64,000 nucleotides of DNA from JAJRRS01 sp965230275 (GTDB taxonomy: Bacteria; Planctomycetota; Phycisphaerae; Phycisphaerales; Phycisphaeraceae): positions 1,798,001-1,862,000 of the forward strand of contig CBDDKO010000002.1 in the NCBI GenBank assembly GCA_965230275.1, read 5' to 3'. The translations under genes and the position numbers were made by a program. The notes below the pieces were generated by a model. The model searched no databases, was not told where the DNA came from, and saw only the letters and a list, made by a program, of their open reading frames with translations. Below are positions 55,211 to 62,860 of this stretch, one piece after another; within the stretch, counting starts at the first letter, position 1; each line of letters opens with the position of its first letter.

Positions 55211-55242
55211 TAAAAAGCCCCGTCTAAAACGGCGACGGGGCG
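55211..55242 (-). terminator. Intrinsic terminator of htpX
   Basis: Read on the - strand, GCCCCGTC and GACGGGGC form a perfect 8-bp stem with a 9-base loop, followed by TTTTTAC. Confidence 0.9.
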
Positions 55243-55284
55243 GAGGGGAGAAAGAATCGTGGTTAGTGCGAGGCCGGGTGAGAC

Positions 55285-56118
55285 TTAGGCGAGCTCTCGC
55301 AGTTTGGCGACGCGGTCGGCGGTCTTCGGGTGGGTCGAGAACAGGCTCGACAGGCCCCGGGTGCCGGACAGGGGCTGGACGATGAACATGTGGTTCTGCG
55401 TCGGCACCTCTTGTTGCATCGGCACACGGCGGGCTGTGGCTTCAAGTTTCTGCAAGGCGGCGATCAGGCCGTGGGGCGAACCGGCGATCTTGGCCCCGTC
55501 GGCGTCGGCGACGAACTCCCGGCTGCGGCTGATCGCCATCTGGATCAGGCCCGCGGCTACGGGAGCCAGCAGGACGAACAAGAGCGCGGCGGCGGGGTGA
55601 ACGTCGCGGTCGCGTCCGCCGAACATGAAGACCCAGCCCAGCGCGCTGATCGCGCCGGCGATGGTGGCGGCGACGGTCGAGATCAGGGTGTCTCGGTTCT
55701 TGACGTGCGCGAGCTCGTGGGCCATGACGCCTTCAAGTTCGTCGAAAGAAAGCAGGCGCATCGCGCCCTGGGTGACGGCGACGGCGGCGTTCTTCGGGTT
55801 GCGCCCGGTGGCGAAAGCGTTGGGCGCTTCTTGCGGGCAGACGTAGACCTTGGGCATGGGCAGGTTGGCGTTGCGCGCCAGCCGGCTGACCATTTCGACC
55901 AGGTCCGGGGCGGTGCGTTCGTCGACCTGCTTGCCGCGCATGGAGGCGATGGCGATCTTGTCGCTGTAGAAGAAGGCGATGAGGTTGCCCGCGCCGCCGA
56001 GGATAAAGGCAAACATGAGGCCGCGCGGCCCGCCGAAGAGGTAGCCGGCGAGCAGGATCAGGCCGAACATCAGGCCCATGAGCATGGCGGTTTTGACGTT
56101 GTTCACAAACTGAGTCAT
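55285..56118 (-). CDS. htpX: HtpX-like M48 zinc metalloprotease
   Basis: A 277-residue membrane protease. Two membrane helices come first (AMLMGLMFGLILLAGYLFGG and a second following it), the zinc motif is HELAHVKNRD in the middle, two more helices follow (LISTVAATIAGAISALGW; AALLFVLLAPVAAGLIQM), and the third zinc ligand Glu is in SREFVADADGA. HtpX degrades damaged inner membrane proteins. It has its own strong terminator and no operon partner. Confidence 0.93.
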   Translation of the reverse strand: MTQFVNNVKTAMLMGLMFGLILLAGYLFGGPRGLMFAFILGGAGNLIAFFYSDKIAIASMRGKQVDERTAPDLVEMVSRLARNANLPMPKVYVCPQEAPNAFATGRNPKNAAVAVTQGAMRLLSFDELEGVMAHELAHVKNRDTLISTVAATIAGAISALGWVFMFGGRDRDVHPAAALLFVLLAPVAAGLIQMAISRSREFVADADGAKIAGSPHGLIAALQKLEATARRVPMQQEVPTQNHMFIVQPLSGTRGLSSLFSTHPKTADRVAKLRELA

Positions 56119-56280
56119 TGGTGGGTTACTCCTAAATGTGCGCCGGGATCACAAGCCGAGCCCGGGCGTACGCATCAATAGTACGCAAGCGGTGTGCCCC
56201 GGTTCTGGGGCTACTAATAGGTGGTCGTGCGGGGCCGGGGAAGATGACGCGCCTGCCGCAATCACATGATAATTCGGGAT

Positions 56281-57144
56281 TTAGCCGCTGAATGGGCCAA
56301 AAGGCAGGTGGGCCATCTTGTAGGTGGCGACCGCCATGAGCCCGATGAAGGCGATGCGGACCTGCCGAAGCGGCAGCTTGTGGGTGAGCGAAGCGCCGAG
56401 CCGGGAGCCCGCCCAGGCGGTGGGTGCAAGTAATAGCGCAATGAGCAAACTGGTCTGCCAGGTGATCGGATCGGCTTCCGTGGCGTGGCTTGCAAGCGTG
56501 GCGTTCTTGTAGATCGCGCCGACGGTGGCGCTGATGCAGATGATGGCCGACGAGTTGCCGATGCAGTGGCGCAGCGGCAGCTTCATCCATATCTGCTGAA
56601 GCGGTACCGCGATCGCCCCACCGCCGATGCCTAAGAGGCCGGCGATGGAACCCATGACTGAGCCGACGCCCAGGCCGCGCGCGGGGGTGGTGCGCGGGGT
56701 TTCGTCCGGCTCGTGGTGCGGGTGATCGCGGAGCTTGCGGACGTTGAGCACGATGACATAGACCAGGAACACAGCGAGCAACCTGCCGAGCCAGCGGCCG
56801 TTGTCCGCGCCTTGGAAGATGGGTTGGTTACTTGCCCACACACCGAGTAGCACGAAGACGAGCGCCGCGGGGAGCATCCAGATCAGCGCGTCGCCGACGA
56901 GGACGCCGGCCTTGCGGTGGCGGAGCATGGCGGGGATGGAGACGACGACGTTGACGATCATCGCCGCAGCCTGGAAGAGGTGCTGGTTGGGTTCGGCCGA
57001 ATCGCTGAGTGAGAAAAGGATCGCAAGCCCGGGGATGATGACGACGCTGCCGCCGACGCCGAGCATCCCGCCCAGCGCCCCGGCGAGCAGGCCGAGCGCG
57101 AGGATCAGGGCGTAGATGACGGGGTCTTGGAGGAGAGCGGACAT
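56281..57144 (-). CDS. TauE/SafE family sulfite/organosulfonate exporter
   Basis: A 287-residue protein with about eight membrane helices. The N-terminal repeat GLLAGALGGMLGVGGSVVIIPGLAI and the second-half repeat GSVMGSIAGLLGIGGGAIAVPLQQI are the hallmark doubled glycine-rich motifs of the family. Members export sulfite, sulfoacetate or similar anions. Next to sulfotransferase genes, a role in sulfur-anion traffic is plausible but unproven. The upstream spacer contains a 178-bp palindromic element. Confidence 0.86.
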   Translation of the reverse strand: MSALLQDPVIYALILALGLLAGALGGMLGVGGSVVIIPGLAILFSLSDSAEPNQHLFQAAAMIVNVVVSIPAMLRHRKAGVLVGDALIWMLPAALVFVLLGVWASNQPIFQGADNGRWLGRLLAVFLVYVIVLNVRKLRDHPHHEPDETPRTTPARGLGVGSVMGSIAGLLGIGGGAIAVPLQQIWMKLPLRHCIGNSSAIICISATVGAIYKNATLASHATEADPITWQTSLLIALLLAPTAWAGSRLGASLTHKLPLRQVRIAFIGLMAVATYKMAHLPFGPFSG

Positions 57145-57169
57145 GGGAGACTATGTTAACTCGGTGACG

Positions 57170-57347
57170 GATTCACCACAGAGAGCACAGAGAAGAACAA
57201 GGAGGTATCCGCAGATTACACAGATTGCGCAGATTCGGATTGATCCAACTTCGTATTAATCTGTGTCATCGGCGTAATCTGTGGATACTTACTCTTCTTG
57301 TTCTTATTGCTTTATCTCTGTGTCCTCTGTGCCCTCTGTGGTGAATC
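57170..57347. repeat. 178-bp imperfect palindrome of nonamer repeats
   Basis: Outer arms GATTCACCACAGAG (57170-57183) and CTCTGTGGTGAATC (57334-57347) are perfect complements. Inner arms at 57205-57219 and 57274-57288 (GTATCCGCAGATTAC and GTAATCTGTGGATAC) match with one exception. Between and within the arms run 9-base repeats (GCAGATTAC, TCTGTGTCC and variants). It fills the spacer between the glycosyltransferase stop and the TauE gene start. Confidence 0.8.
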
Positions 57348-57353
57348 TCTTGG

Positions 57354-58535
57354 TCATGATCCATCGTGATGGACTTTGGATTCGACGTCTTTGAGTCGGT
57401 CGGGGACTTTGAGGTCGGCGAGTTCGTAGCACATCTTTTCGTATTGATCGGTGACGGCTTCCCAGGAATACACTTCGGCGGCGTGGGCGGTTGCTTTATC
57501 GCGGTAGGCCTGAGCTTCATCGGGGTCTTGCAGGATGCCTTGGAGGACTTCGGCGAGGGCTTCGGCGCCGCGTTCGCCTTCGTAGTTCAGGCCGCTGGCT
57601 TCGACGGTCTGGAGGTTGACGGGGGTGTCGTTGACGATGCAGCAGTTGCCCATGGCCATGGCTTCGATCAGCGCGGGGTGGGTGCCGCCGACGCCGGTGG
57701 TGGCGACGTAGGCGTAGGCGTTTGAGCCGAGCTCGCGGTAGCCCTCGCCGAAGACGTAGCCGGTGAAGATGATGCGCTCGTCGTCCCCGGCCAGGTCGCG
57801 CAGCTCTTGCTGGTAGTCCTCGGCATAGGGCGCATCGCCGACGATGACGCACTTGAAGTCGGTGTCGAGTTTGGTGAAGGCTTCGACGAGGTGGTGCGCG
57901 TTGTTCTCAGGGACGAGCCGGCCGACGAAGAGGATGTAGCGTTTCTCTTCCAAGCCGTACTGTTCGAGCGTGTCGCCGGGTGGGAGCTTGTCGATGTCCG
58001 AGCCGTAGACGATGAAGGGCGGGGCCTTGCCGGTTTTTTCGAGGTAGTAGTTCTGGACGAGCGGCGAGTCGGTGAGGTAGAGGTTCGGGCCGAACTGCGC
58101 GAACCACTCGGCGAACTGGATGTACTTCTTGGCGAGGCTGTTCCACTTGTCGCGTTTCCAGTCCAGGCCGTCGACGTTGAGCGCGGTCTTCATGCCGGCG
58201 AGGCGCGGGATCCAGGTGACGGGGCTGTTGCCGGCGATGAAGTAGAGGCAGGCGGTGTAGTCGCGCGTCAGGGCGTGCAGCGAGGAGAGGAAGCTGTGGA
58301 CCAGGGTGTCGAGGTATTTGTTCTGGATGGTGGGCAGCTTGACGAGGCGCATGCCGAGGTACTCATCGCCCGGGTAGGTGATGTGATGGGTTCGGCAGTA
58401 GACGGTGACGTCGTGGCCGCGCTTGGCGAGGCGCTGCCCGAGCTGTTCGACACAGGTCTCGAAGCCGCTGTAGCTGGCGGGGACGCCGCGGGTACCCATC
58501 AGGGCGATTTTCATGGGGGATTCGTCGTGGGCCAT
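57354..58535 (-). CDS. Glycosyltransferase (GT4 type, DUF1972-like N-terminus)
   Basis: A 393-residue protein. MKIALMGTRGVPASYSGFETCVEQLGQRLA is the standard start of the DUF1972/rhamnosyltransferase subgroup; the Met there (58514) is an equally likely start. The C-terminal GT-B half has KRYILFVGRLVPENNAHHLVEAF and VGGTHPALIEAMAMGNC, with the EAMAMG nucleotide-sugar site. It transfers a sugar in surface polysaccharide assembly. No Shine-Dalgarno site is visible; the leader is a G/C-rich heptad array. Confidence 0.88.
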   Translation of the reverse strand: MAHDESPMKIALMGTRGVPASYSGFETCVEQLGQRLAKRGHDVTVYCRTHHITYPGDEYLGMRLVKLPTIQNKYLDTLVHSFLSSLHALTRDYTACLYFIAGNSPVTWIPRLAGMKTALNVDGLDWKRDKWNSLAKKYIQFAEWFAQFGPNLYLTDSPLVQNYYLEKTGKAPPFIVYGSDIDKLPPGDTLEQYGLEEKRYILFVGRLVPENNAHHLVEAFTKLDTDFKCVIVGDAPYAEDYQQELRDLAGDDERIIFTGYVFGEGYRELGSNAYAYVATTGVGGTHPALIEAMAMGNCCIVNDTPVNLQTVEASGLNYEGERGAEALAEVLQGILQDPDEAQAYRDKATAHAAEVYSWEAVTDQYEKMCYELADLKVPDRLKDVESKVHHDGS

Positions 58536-58552
58536 AGAGGGGGGACAGTATA

Positions 58553-58587
58553 GGGAATTGGGGGTGTAGGGTTTGGGGTGTAGGGCG
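58553..58587. repeat. Heptad repeat array upstream of the glycosyltransferase
   Basis: Five exact 7-base units on the + strand (GGGAATT, GGGGGTG and variants), 17 bases before the ATG at 58535 on the - strand. Confidence 0.75.
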
Positions 58588-58680
58588 TCGTGGTGAACTG
58601 TTCGAGCGTCGTGGTTCGTTTAAGATAGCAGGCCCACATGTCGTTCGGAGCCCGTGTGATGTAGAATCCGTGGCTCGATA

Positions 58681-58715
58681 CCTGAGCCCTGTTCCCTGAC
58701 CCCTATGCCCTCACC
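58681..58715. repeat. Heptad repeat array running into the sulfotransferase start
   Basis: Five exact 7-base units, each starting CCT (CCTGAGC, CCTGTTC and variants). The fourth unit, CCTATGC, contains the ATG at 58705, so the first codons are part of the array. Confidence 0.78.
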
Positions 58716-59634
58716 GACCCTGCCCAACCTGATTATCGCCGGCGTGAACAAGGCGGGGACCACGTCGCTGTATGCGTACCTGGCGCAACACCCGCAGATC
58801 GGGGCGTCGGCGGTGAAGGAGACGTGCCACTACCTGCCGCTGCGATATGGCGAGCCGATGCCGGGGCTGGATGCGTACCGTAAACAGTTCGAGGCGGTGG
58901 CGGATAAGCCGGTACGTTTCGAGTCCACGCCAGGCTACTTCTACGGCGGGCAACCGCTGATCGACGGGCTGCGTAAGGACCTGGGCGACGACCTGAAGAT
59001 CGTATTGGTCTTGCGCGAGCCGGTGAGCCGGCTGATCTCGTTCTTTAACTTCAAGAAGAGCACGCTGGAGATCCCGATCAAGCTGCCGCTGGCGGATTAC
59101 GTGAAGCGTTGCCGAGCGATGGAGGCGGATGCGCTGCGTGAACGGGTGAACAATCCCTGGTTCGGGATGGAGGGCGGGAAGTACGCGGACTATCTGTCGC
59201 CGTGGGCCGAGGCGTTTGGGGATCGGCTGAAGGTGGTCTTCACGGACGATCTGCATGCGGACACGCGGGGGGCGTTGCGCGAGATATGTAGCTTTATTGG
59301 TGTGGATGAGGAAGCGGCCGAGGCGATCGAGGTGACACGCGAGAACAAGGGAACGGACTTCCGCTCCAAGGGTTTGCAGCGTGCCGCCCTATCCGTGAAC
59401 CGGATCGGCGAAAAGTTCTGGCGTTCGCACCCGAAGCTGAAGCGGTCGCTCCGGCGGGTGTATTACGCGTTGAACGGCCAGTCTTTTGAGAAACAGGACG
59501 ACGCTGAGACAGTCGAAGCGCTGCACCGGTTTTATGAGCCCTACAACGCGCGGTTAGCCGAGCAGCTGCGCGGGATGGGCGTCGAGAAGCTGCCTACTTG
59601 GTTAGCTGACGAGCGCGAGGGAGCGTCGGCATGA
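58705..59634 (+). CDS. Sulfotransferase (heparan-sulfate-sulfotransferase-like)
   Basis: A 309-residue protein. The PAPS loop is NLIIAGVNKAGTTSLYAYLA near the N-terminus, followed by KETCHYL, and the 3'-phosphate motif IVLVLREPVSRLISFF. This layout (KAGTTSL, REPVSR) is that of polysaccharide O- or N-sulfotransferases. It overlaps the next sulfotransferase by four bases (ATGA). Confidence 0.88.
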   Translation: MPSPTLPNLIIAGVNKAGTTSLYAYLAQHPQIGASAVKETCHYLPLRYGEPMPGLDAYRKQFEAVADKPVRFESTPGYFYGGQPLIDGLRKDLGDDLKIVLVLREPVSRLISFFNFKKSTLEIPIKLPLADYVKRCRAMEADALRERVNNPWFGMEGGKYADYLSPWAEAFGDRLKVVFTDDLHADTRGALREICSFIGVDEEAAEAIEVTRENKGTDFRSKGLQRAALSVNRIGEKFWRSHPKLKRSLRRVYYALNGQSFEKQDDAETVEALHRFYEPYNARLAEQLRGMGVEKLPTWLADEREGASA

Positions 59635-60644
59635 TCGCGCAGCTCGATCCGGACTACATCCGCACCCGGCCGACCAAGGCGCTGTCGCGTGTGATCGCGC
59701 ATCTGCTGCTGCAGGGCCGGCCGCTGACCACGGCGATGCGCTGGCTCAACGGGCCGTTGCTCGCGCAGTATCGGCTAGCAATGCGCCTCCCAATGCCGCA
59801 GATCGTGGAAAAACCTGTGTTTGTCCTCGGCACCGGGCGCAGCGGGACGACGATCCTCGGCAAGGTCATGGGGATGCACAAGGACCTGCTCTTCTTAAAC
59901 GAGCCCAAGGCACTGTGGCACGCGGCGTGTCCTATCGATGACGTGATGGGGAATTACCAGCTCGGCGAGGCGCGGTATGCGCTCGATGAAACGCACGCCG
60001 ACAGCGACACCGCCCGTGCGATCCGTCGGCTGTACAGCTATGCGCTGTGCATCACCAACTCGGGGCGTGTGTTGGATAAATACCCGGAGATGATCTTCCG
60101 TGTGCCGTTCGTGCGGACGATCTTTCCCGATGCGAAGCTGCTGCTGCTGGTGCGTAACGGGTACGACGCGCTGCGTTCGATCACGACGTGGTCGGAAAAA
60201 GCCGGGCGCGAAACGGAGCAGGGGCTCGAGGACTGGTGGGGCCTGGACCGGCGGAAGTGGAACCTGCTGGTACGGGACGTGGTGGCGCAGGACGAAGCGC
60301 TTGCGGATCGGGCCGAGGCGATCGGGAAGCTGACGCGACATGAAGACATGGCGGCGGTGGAGTGGGTGGTGACGATGCGGACGGCGCTGCGGCTGATGGA
60401 GGCGTCGCCGGAGAGCTTGCACGTCGTGCGGTTCGAGTCCTTGTGTACCGAGCCGGAGCGCGAGCTGCTTGAGGCGTGTGCGTTCTGCGAGCTTGAATTG
60501 GACCAGACGTTCATTGATTACGCCAAGCGGACACTGTCGCCGGTCCCGGCTCGCGCGGTGACGCAGCTCGATCCGTTGATCGAGGACGTGTTCAACGACA
60601 CGATGCGGCGATTGGATTATGCCGTCGCGCCCTCACCGGGCTAA
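59631..60644 (+). CDS. Sulfotransferase family protein
   Basis: A 337-residue protein with FVLGTGRSGTTILGKVMGMH as the 5'-phosphosulfate loop (about 62-81) and LLLLVRNGYDALRSITTW in the 3'-phosphate position. VRFESLCTEPERELLEACAF is the late conserved block. It is translationally coupled to the preceding sulfotransferase and converges with the next one, overlapping by 12 bases. Confidence 0.85.
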   Translation: MIAQLDPDYIRTRPTKALSRVIAHLLLQGRPLTTAMRWLNGPLLAQYRLAMRLPMPQIVEKPVFVLGTGRSGTTILGKVMGMHKDLLFLNEPKALWHAACPIDDVMGNYQLGEARYALDETHADSDTARAIRRLYSYALCITNSGRVLDKYPEMIFRVPFVRTIFPDAKLLLLVRNGYDALRSITTWSEKAGRETEQGLEDWWGLDRRKWNLLVRDVVAQDEALADRAEAIGKLTRHEDMAAVEWVVTMRTALRLMEASPESLHVVRFESLCTEPERELLEACAFCELELDQTFIDYAKRTLSPVPARAVTQLDPLIEDVFNDTMRRLDYAVAPSPG

Positions 60645-61643
60645 ACGTCTGCGTAACGACTCGCGGAGATTTGTGATCCGCCGGAAGTTCAGTGCCAACG
60701 CCAGGGCGCTCTTGAATAGCCACGTCACCCGGTACCATAGCAACACGACGACGGGGGCCTTGATCGGCTCAAGGGTGTAGCCGTGACGGGCCATGTGCTG
60801 GCCGGTGAGTTTTTGGCAAAGAGCGAGCTCGGCCGGAGTCAGTCCGCCGTCGCGCCACCGCCCCGCCGCTTTCGCATCCAGGCCGCGCTCTGTGGGCCGG
60901 TCCTGTTGATGCGAAGAACCGACACGCGGGACGTCCAGCGTCGACGGGTCGTACTCAAGCCCCACGACTTCGCACACACGCTTAAGCTGCGCCTCGGGGT
61001 CGTTAAGTAAATCCTCGAAGCGCAAAACAAACACACGCTCATGATCGGCGAACCGGTCCCCCGCAGCGACGCCGCTTCGCCAGAGCATGCTGATCGTGAT
61101 CGGGTGATAGCCGGCCCAGGTACGCAGCGCGTTCCACCACGGCGTCCCCTTCGCGCCTAATCGCCTGCGTTTCCAGCGGTTTTTCTGTGATAGCAACACG
61201 TCGCGCGGGTCGCGCACCATGACCACGAATCTCGCTTCGGGGAGAAGCTCAAGCAGTTCTTGCAGGTAGTACAGGTTGCGCGGGGTCTGGTCGCAGGCGA
61301 TGGATTTGTTGTGCAGTGCGCATTCGTGATCGACAAAGGCGCTGAACACGGCCGGGGGATCGAGTGGGCCGTCGATCCCATCGATGATCTGTGCTGCTTC
61401 CTTGTGATACTGCGACGGGTCTTTCTGCGTGTAGTAGCCGTCGCGTTGGATGGTGAGGAGGCGTGCCGCTAAGCCGCAAGCGGCTTTGCGGTCGATCGGC
61501 TCGGGTTCGTGTGTGGGATTCCAGAGCTGCTCGAAGAAGTGCAGCTCGTTGAAGGTGAAGACGTCCCGGTGGCCGCCGAGGATTCGGCCCATCATGGTGG
61601 TGCCGCTTCGGCTGTTGCCGACGACGAAGATCAGTCGCTGCAT
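60633..61643 (-). CDS. Sulfotransferase family protein
   Basis: A 336-residue protein with the PAPS loop IFVVGNSRSGTTMMGRILGG at the start, FVVMVRDPRDVLLSQKNRW as the 3'-phosphate motif, and VLRFEDLLNDPEAQLKRVCEVVG. A palindrome at 61467-61490 codes for KAACGLA near residue 55. It is downstream of a glycosyltransferase and overlaps it by 13 bases, so sugar transfer and sulfation are coexpressed. Confidence 0.87.
   Translation of the reverse strand: MQRLIFVVGNSRSGTTMMGRILGGHRDVFTFNELHFFEQLWNPTHEPEPIDRKAACGLAARLLTIQRDGYYTQKDPSQYHKEAAQIIDGIDGPLDPPAVFSAFVDHECALHNKSIACDQTPRNLYYLQELLELLPEARFVVMVRDPRDVLLSQKNRWKRRRLGAKGTPWWNALRTWAGYHPITISMLWRSGVAAGDRFADHERVFVLRFEDLLNDPEAQLKRVCEVVGLEYDPSTLDVPRVGSSHQQDRPTERGLDAKAAGRWRDGGLTPAELALCQKLTGQHMARHGYTLEPIKAPVVVLLWYRVTWLFKSALALALNFRRITNLRESLRRRLAR
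61467..61490. repeat. Palindrome inside a sulfotransferase gene
   Basis: CGCTAAGCCGC and GCGGCTTTGCG are inverted repeats of 11 bases with one mismatch and a two-base centre (AA). It is read through in frame as part of the sulfotransferase. Confidence 0.55.
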
Positions 61644-62860
61644 GACACCCCCGCTTCCTGGTACACGCGCATCAGCTGCTCGTAGTGCGCCTCGGGGGTG
61701 AATCGTTGCATCAGTTTTTCACGGCCGGCCCGGCCCATCGCGTGGGCGCGTTCGGGATCGTCGGCTAATACCTGCATGGCGCTCGCTAAATCATCTGCGC
61801 TCCCGGGGGTGACGATTAAGCCGTCGCGGCAGTCGTCGATCAACTCGGGCAGCGCGCCCATCCGGCTGACGATGACGGGCCTGCACTGGGCGAACGATTC
61901 GAGCACGGTCAGGCCGAACGGCTCGTACCACTGCGCGGGCAGGACGGTAGCGGTGCTCTCGCGGATCAGCGTCTTGAGCGCGTCGCCGGCGGTGAAGCCG
62001 AGCAACTCGACGTTGGGGATGTCGTGTTGCTTGATGTACTCGGCGAGCTCGGCTTTCGCATCGCCTTCACCGACGATCTTCACATTGATAGCCGGGCACT
62101 TCGACGCGGCATCGGCGAGTGTGAACACGCCCTTGATGCGTTCGATTCGGCCGAAGTAAAGGAAGTACGCCCCTGCGTCATCCCCCTGCCCCGTCGGGCC
62201 GGTTGGCTCATCACAAGGCTCGACGAAGTTGTGGACGCGTGTGATCTTCTCGCTCGGGACGCCGTGCCTGGCCATGAGCTGTTTCTGGAAGTCGCTGATG
62301 GCGATGAAGCGGTCGATCAGGCGCTGGTTGCCCAGGGCGCGCGAGACATACCATTCGAGTGTCGCCAGCGCGGAGCGTGAGAACGAACCGCGGTTGAAGC
62401 GTTTGGCCGCGGCGCGCCAGGCGCTGAGGCCGCAGCAGGATTCGTCGATGGCATCGTTATGTACCAGCGTGTAGTTCGGGCTGACCTGGCGGTACTCGTG
62501 CAGTGTGTGAACGACCGGGACGCCCTCGGCCTTGAGCACGCGGATGATCGAAGCGGTGAGTTTGCCGTAGTAGATGTGCAGGTGGGCGACGTCGGGCCTG
62601 TGCTTCCGGATGACTTGGCGGATCGCCTTTGCGGCCGGGCGCGAGTAGATGTAGCGGAGCAGGTCGATCGGGCCGGGCTTGTCGAAGTCGGCGGCGGGCG
62701 GGAAGTTATCGGCGAAGTCGGACGGCGGGTTGTCCGGGTGTTTGGCGACGAAGGGGATGACCGTGTGGCCGTGGCGCTCTAACAGGGCGCAGGTATCGAG
62801 GAACATGCGGTCCGAGCCGCCGCGGACGAACAGGTTTTGTGAGACCTGCAATACCTTCAT
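61631..62860 (-). CDS. Glycosyltransferase, GT4 family
   Basis: A 409-residue GT-B protein. LQVSQNLFVRGGSDRMFLDTC is the N-terminal glycine-rich acceptor-side motif, AYFLYFGRIERIKGVFTLAD begins the donor domain, and WYEPFGLTVLESFAQCRPVI contains the conserved E-x7-E of GT4 enzymes. It overlaps the O-antigen ligase gene by four bases and the sulfotransferase by 13, forming one operon. Confidence 0.92.
   Translation of the reverse strand: MKVLQVSQNLFVRGGSDRMFLDTCALLERHGHTVIPFVAKHPDNPPSDFADNFPPAADFDKPGPIDLLRYIYSRPAAKAIRQVIRKHRPDVAHLHIYYGKLTASIIRVLKAEGVPVVHTLHEYRQVSPNYTLVHNDAIDESCCGLSAWRAAAKRFNRGSFSRSALATLEWYVSRALGNQRLIDRFIAISDFQKQLMARHGVPSEKITRVHNFVEPCDEPTGPTGQGDDAGAYFLYFGRIERIKGVFTLADAASKCPAINVKIVGEGDAKAELAEYIKQHDIPNVELLGFTAGDALKTLIRESTATVLPAQWYEPFGLTVLESFAQCRPVIVSRMGALPELIDDCRDGLIVTPGSADDLASAMQVLADDPERAHAMGRAGREKLMQRFTPEAHYEQLMRVYQEAGVSCSD

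Larger units (their letters stand above)
54900..55284. other. Intergenic region with hairpins and a heptad array
   Basis: No convincing gene. It holds a GGCTGC-TTT-GCAGCC hairpin (55096-55110), a heptad array (55173-55207) and the htpX terminator (55211-55242). A start at 55112 for the downstream gene would cover part of it, but the added residues are not protein-like. Confidence 0.6.
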
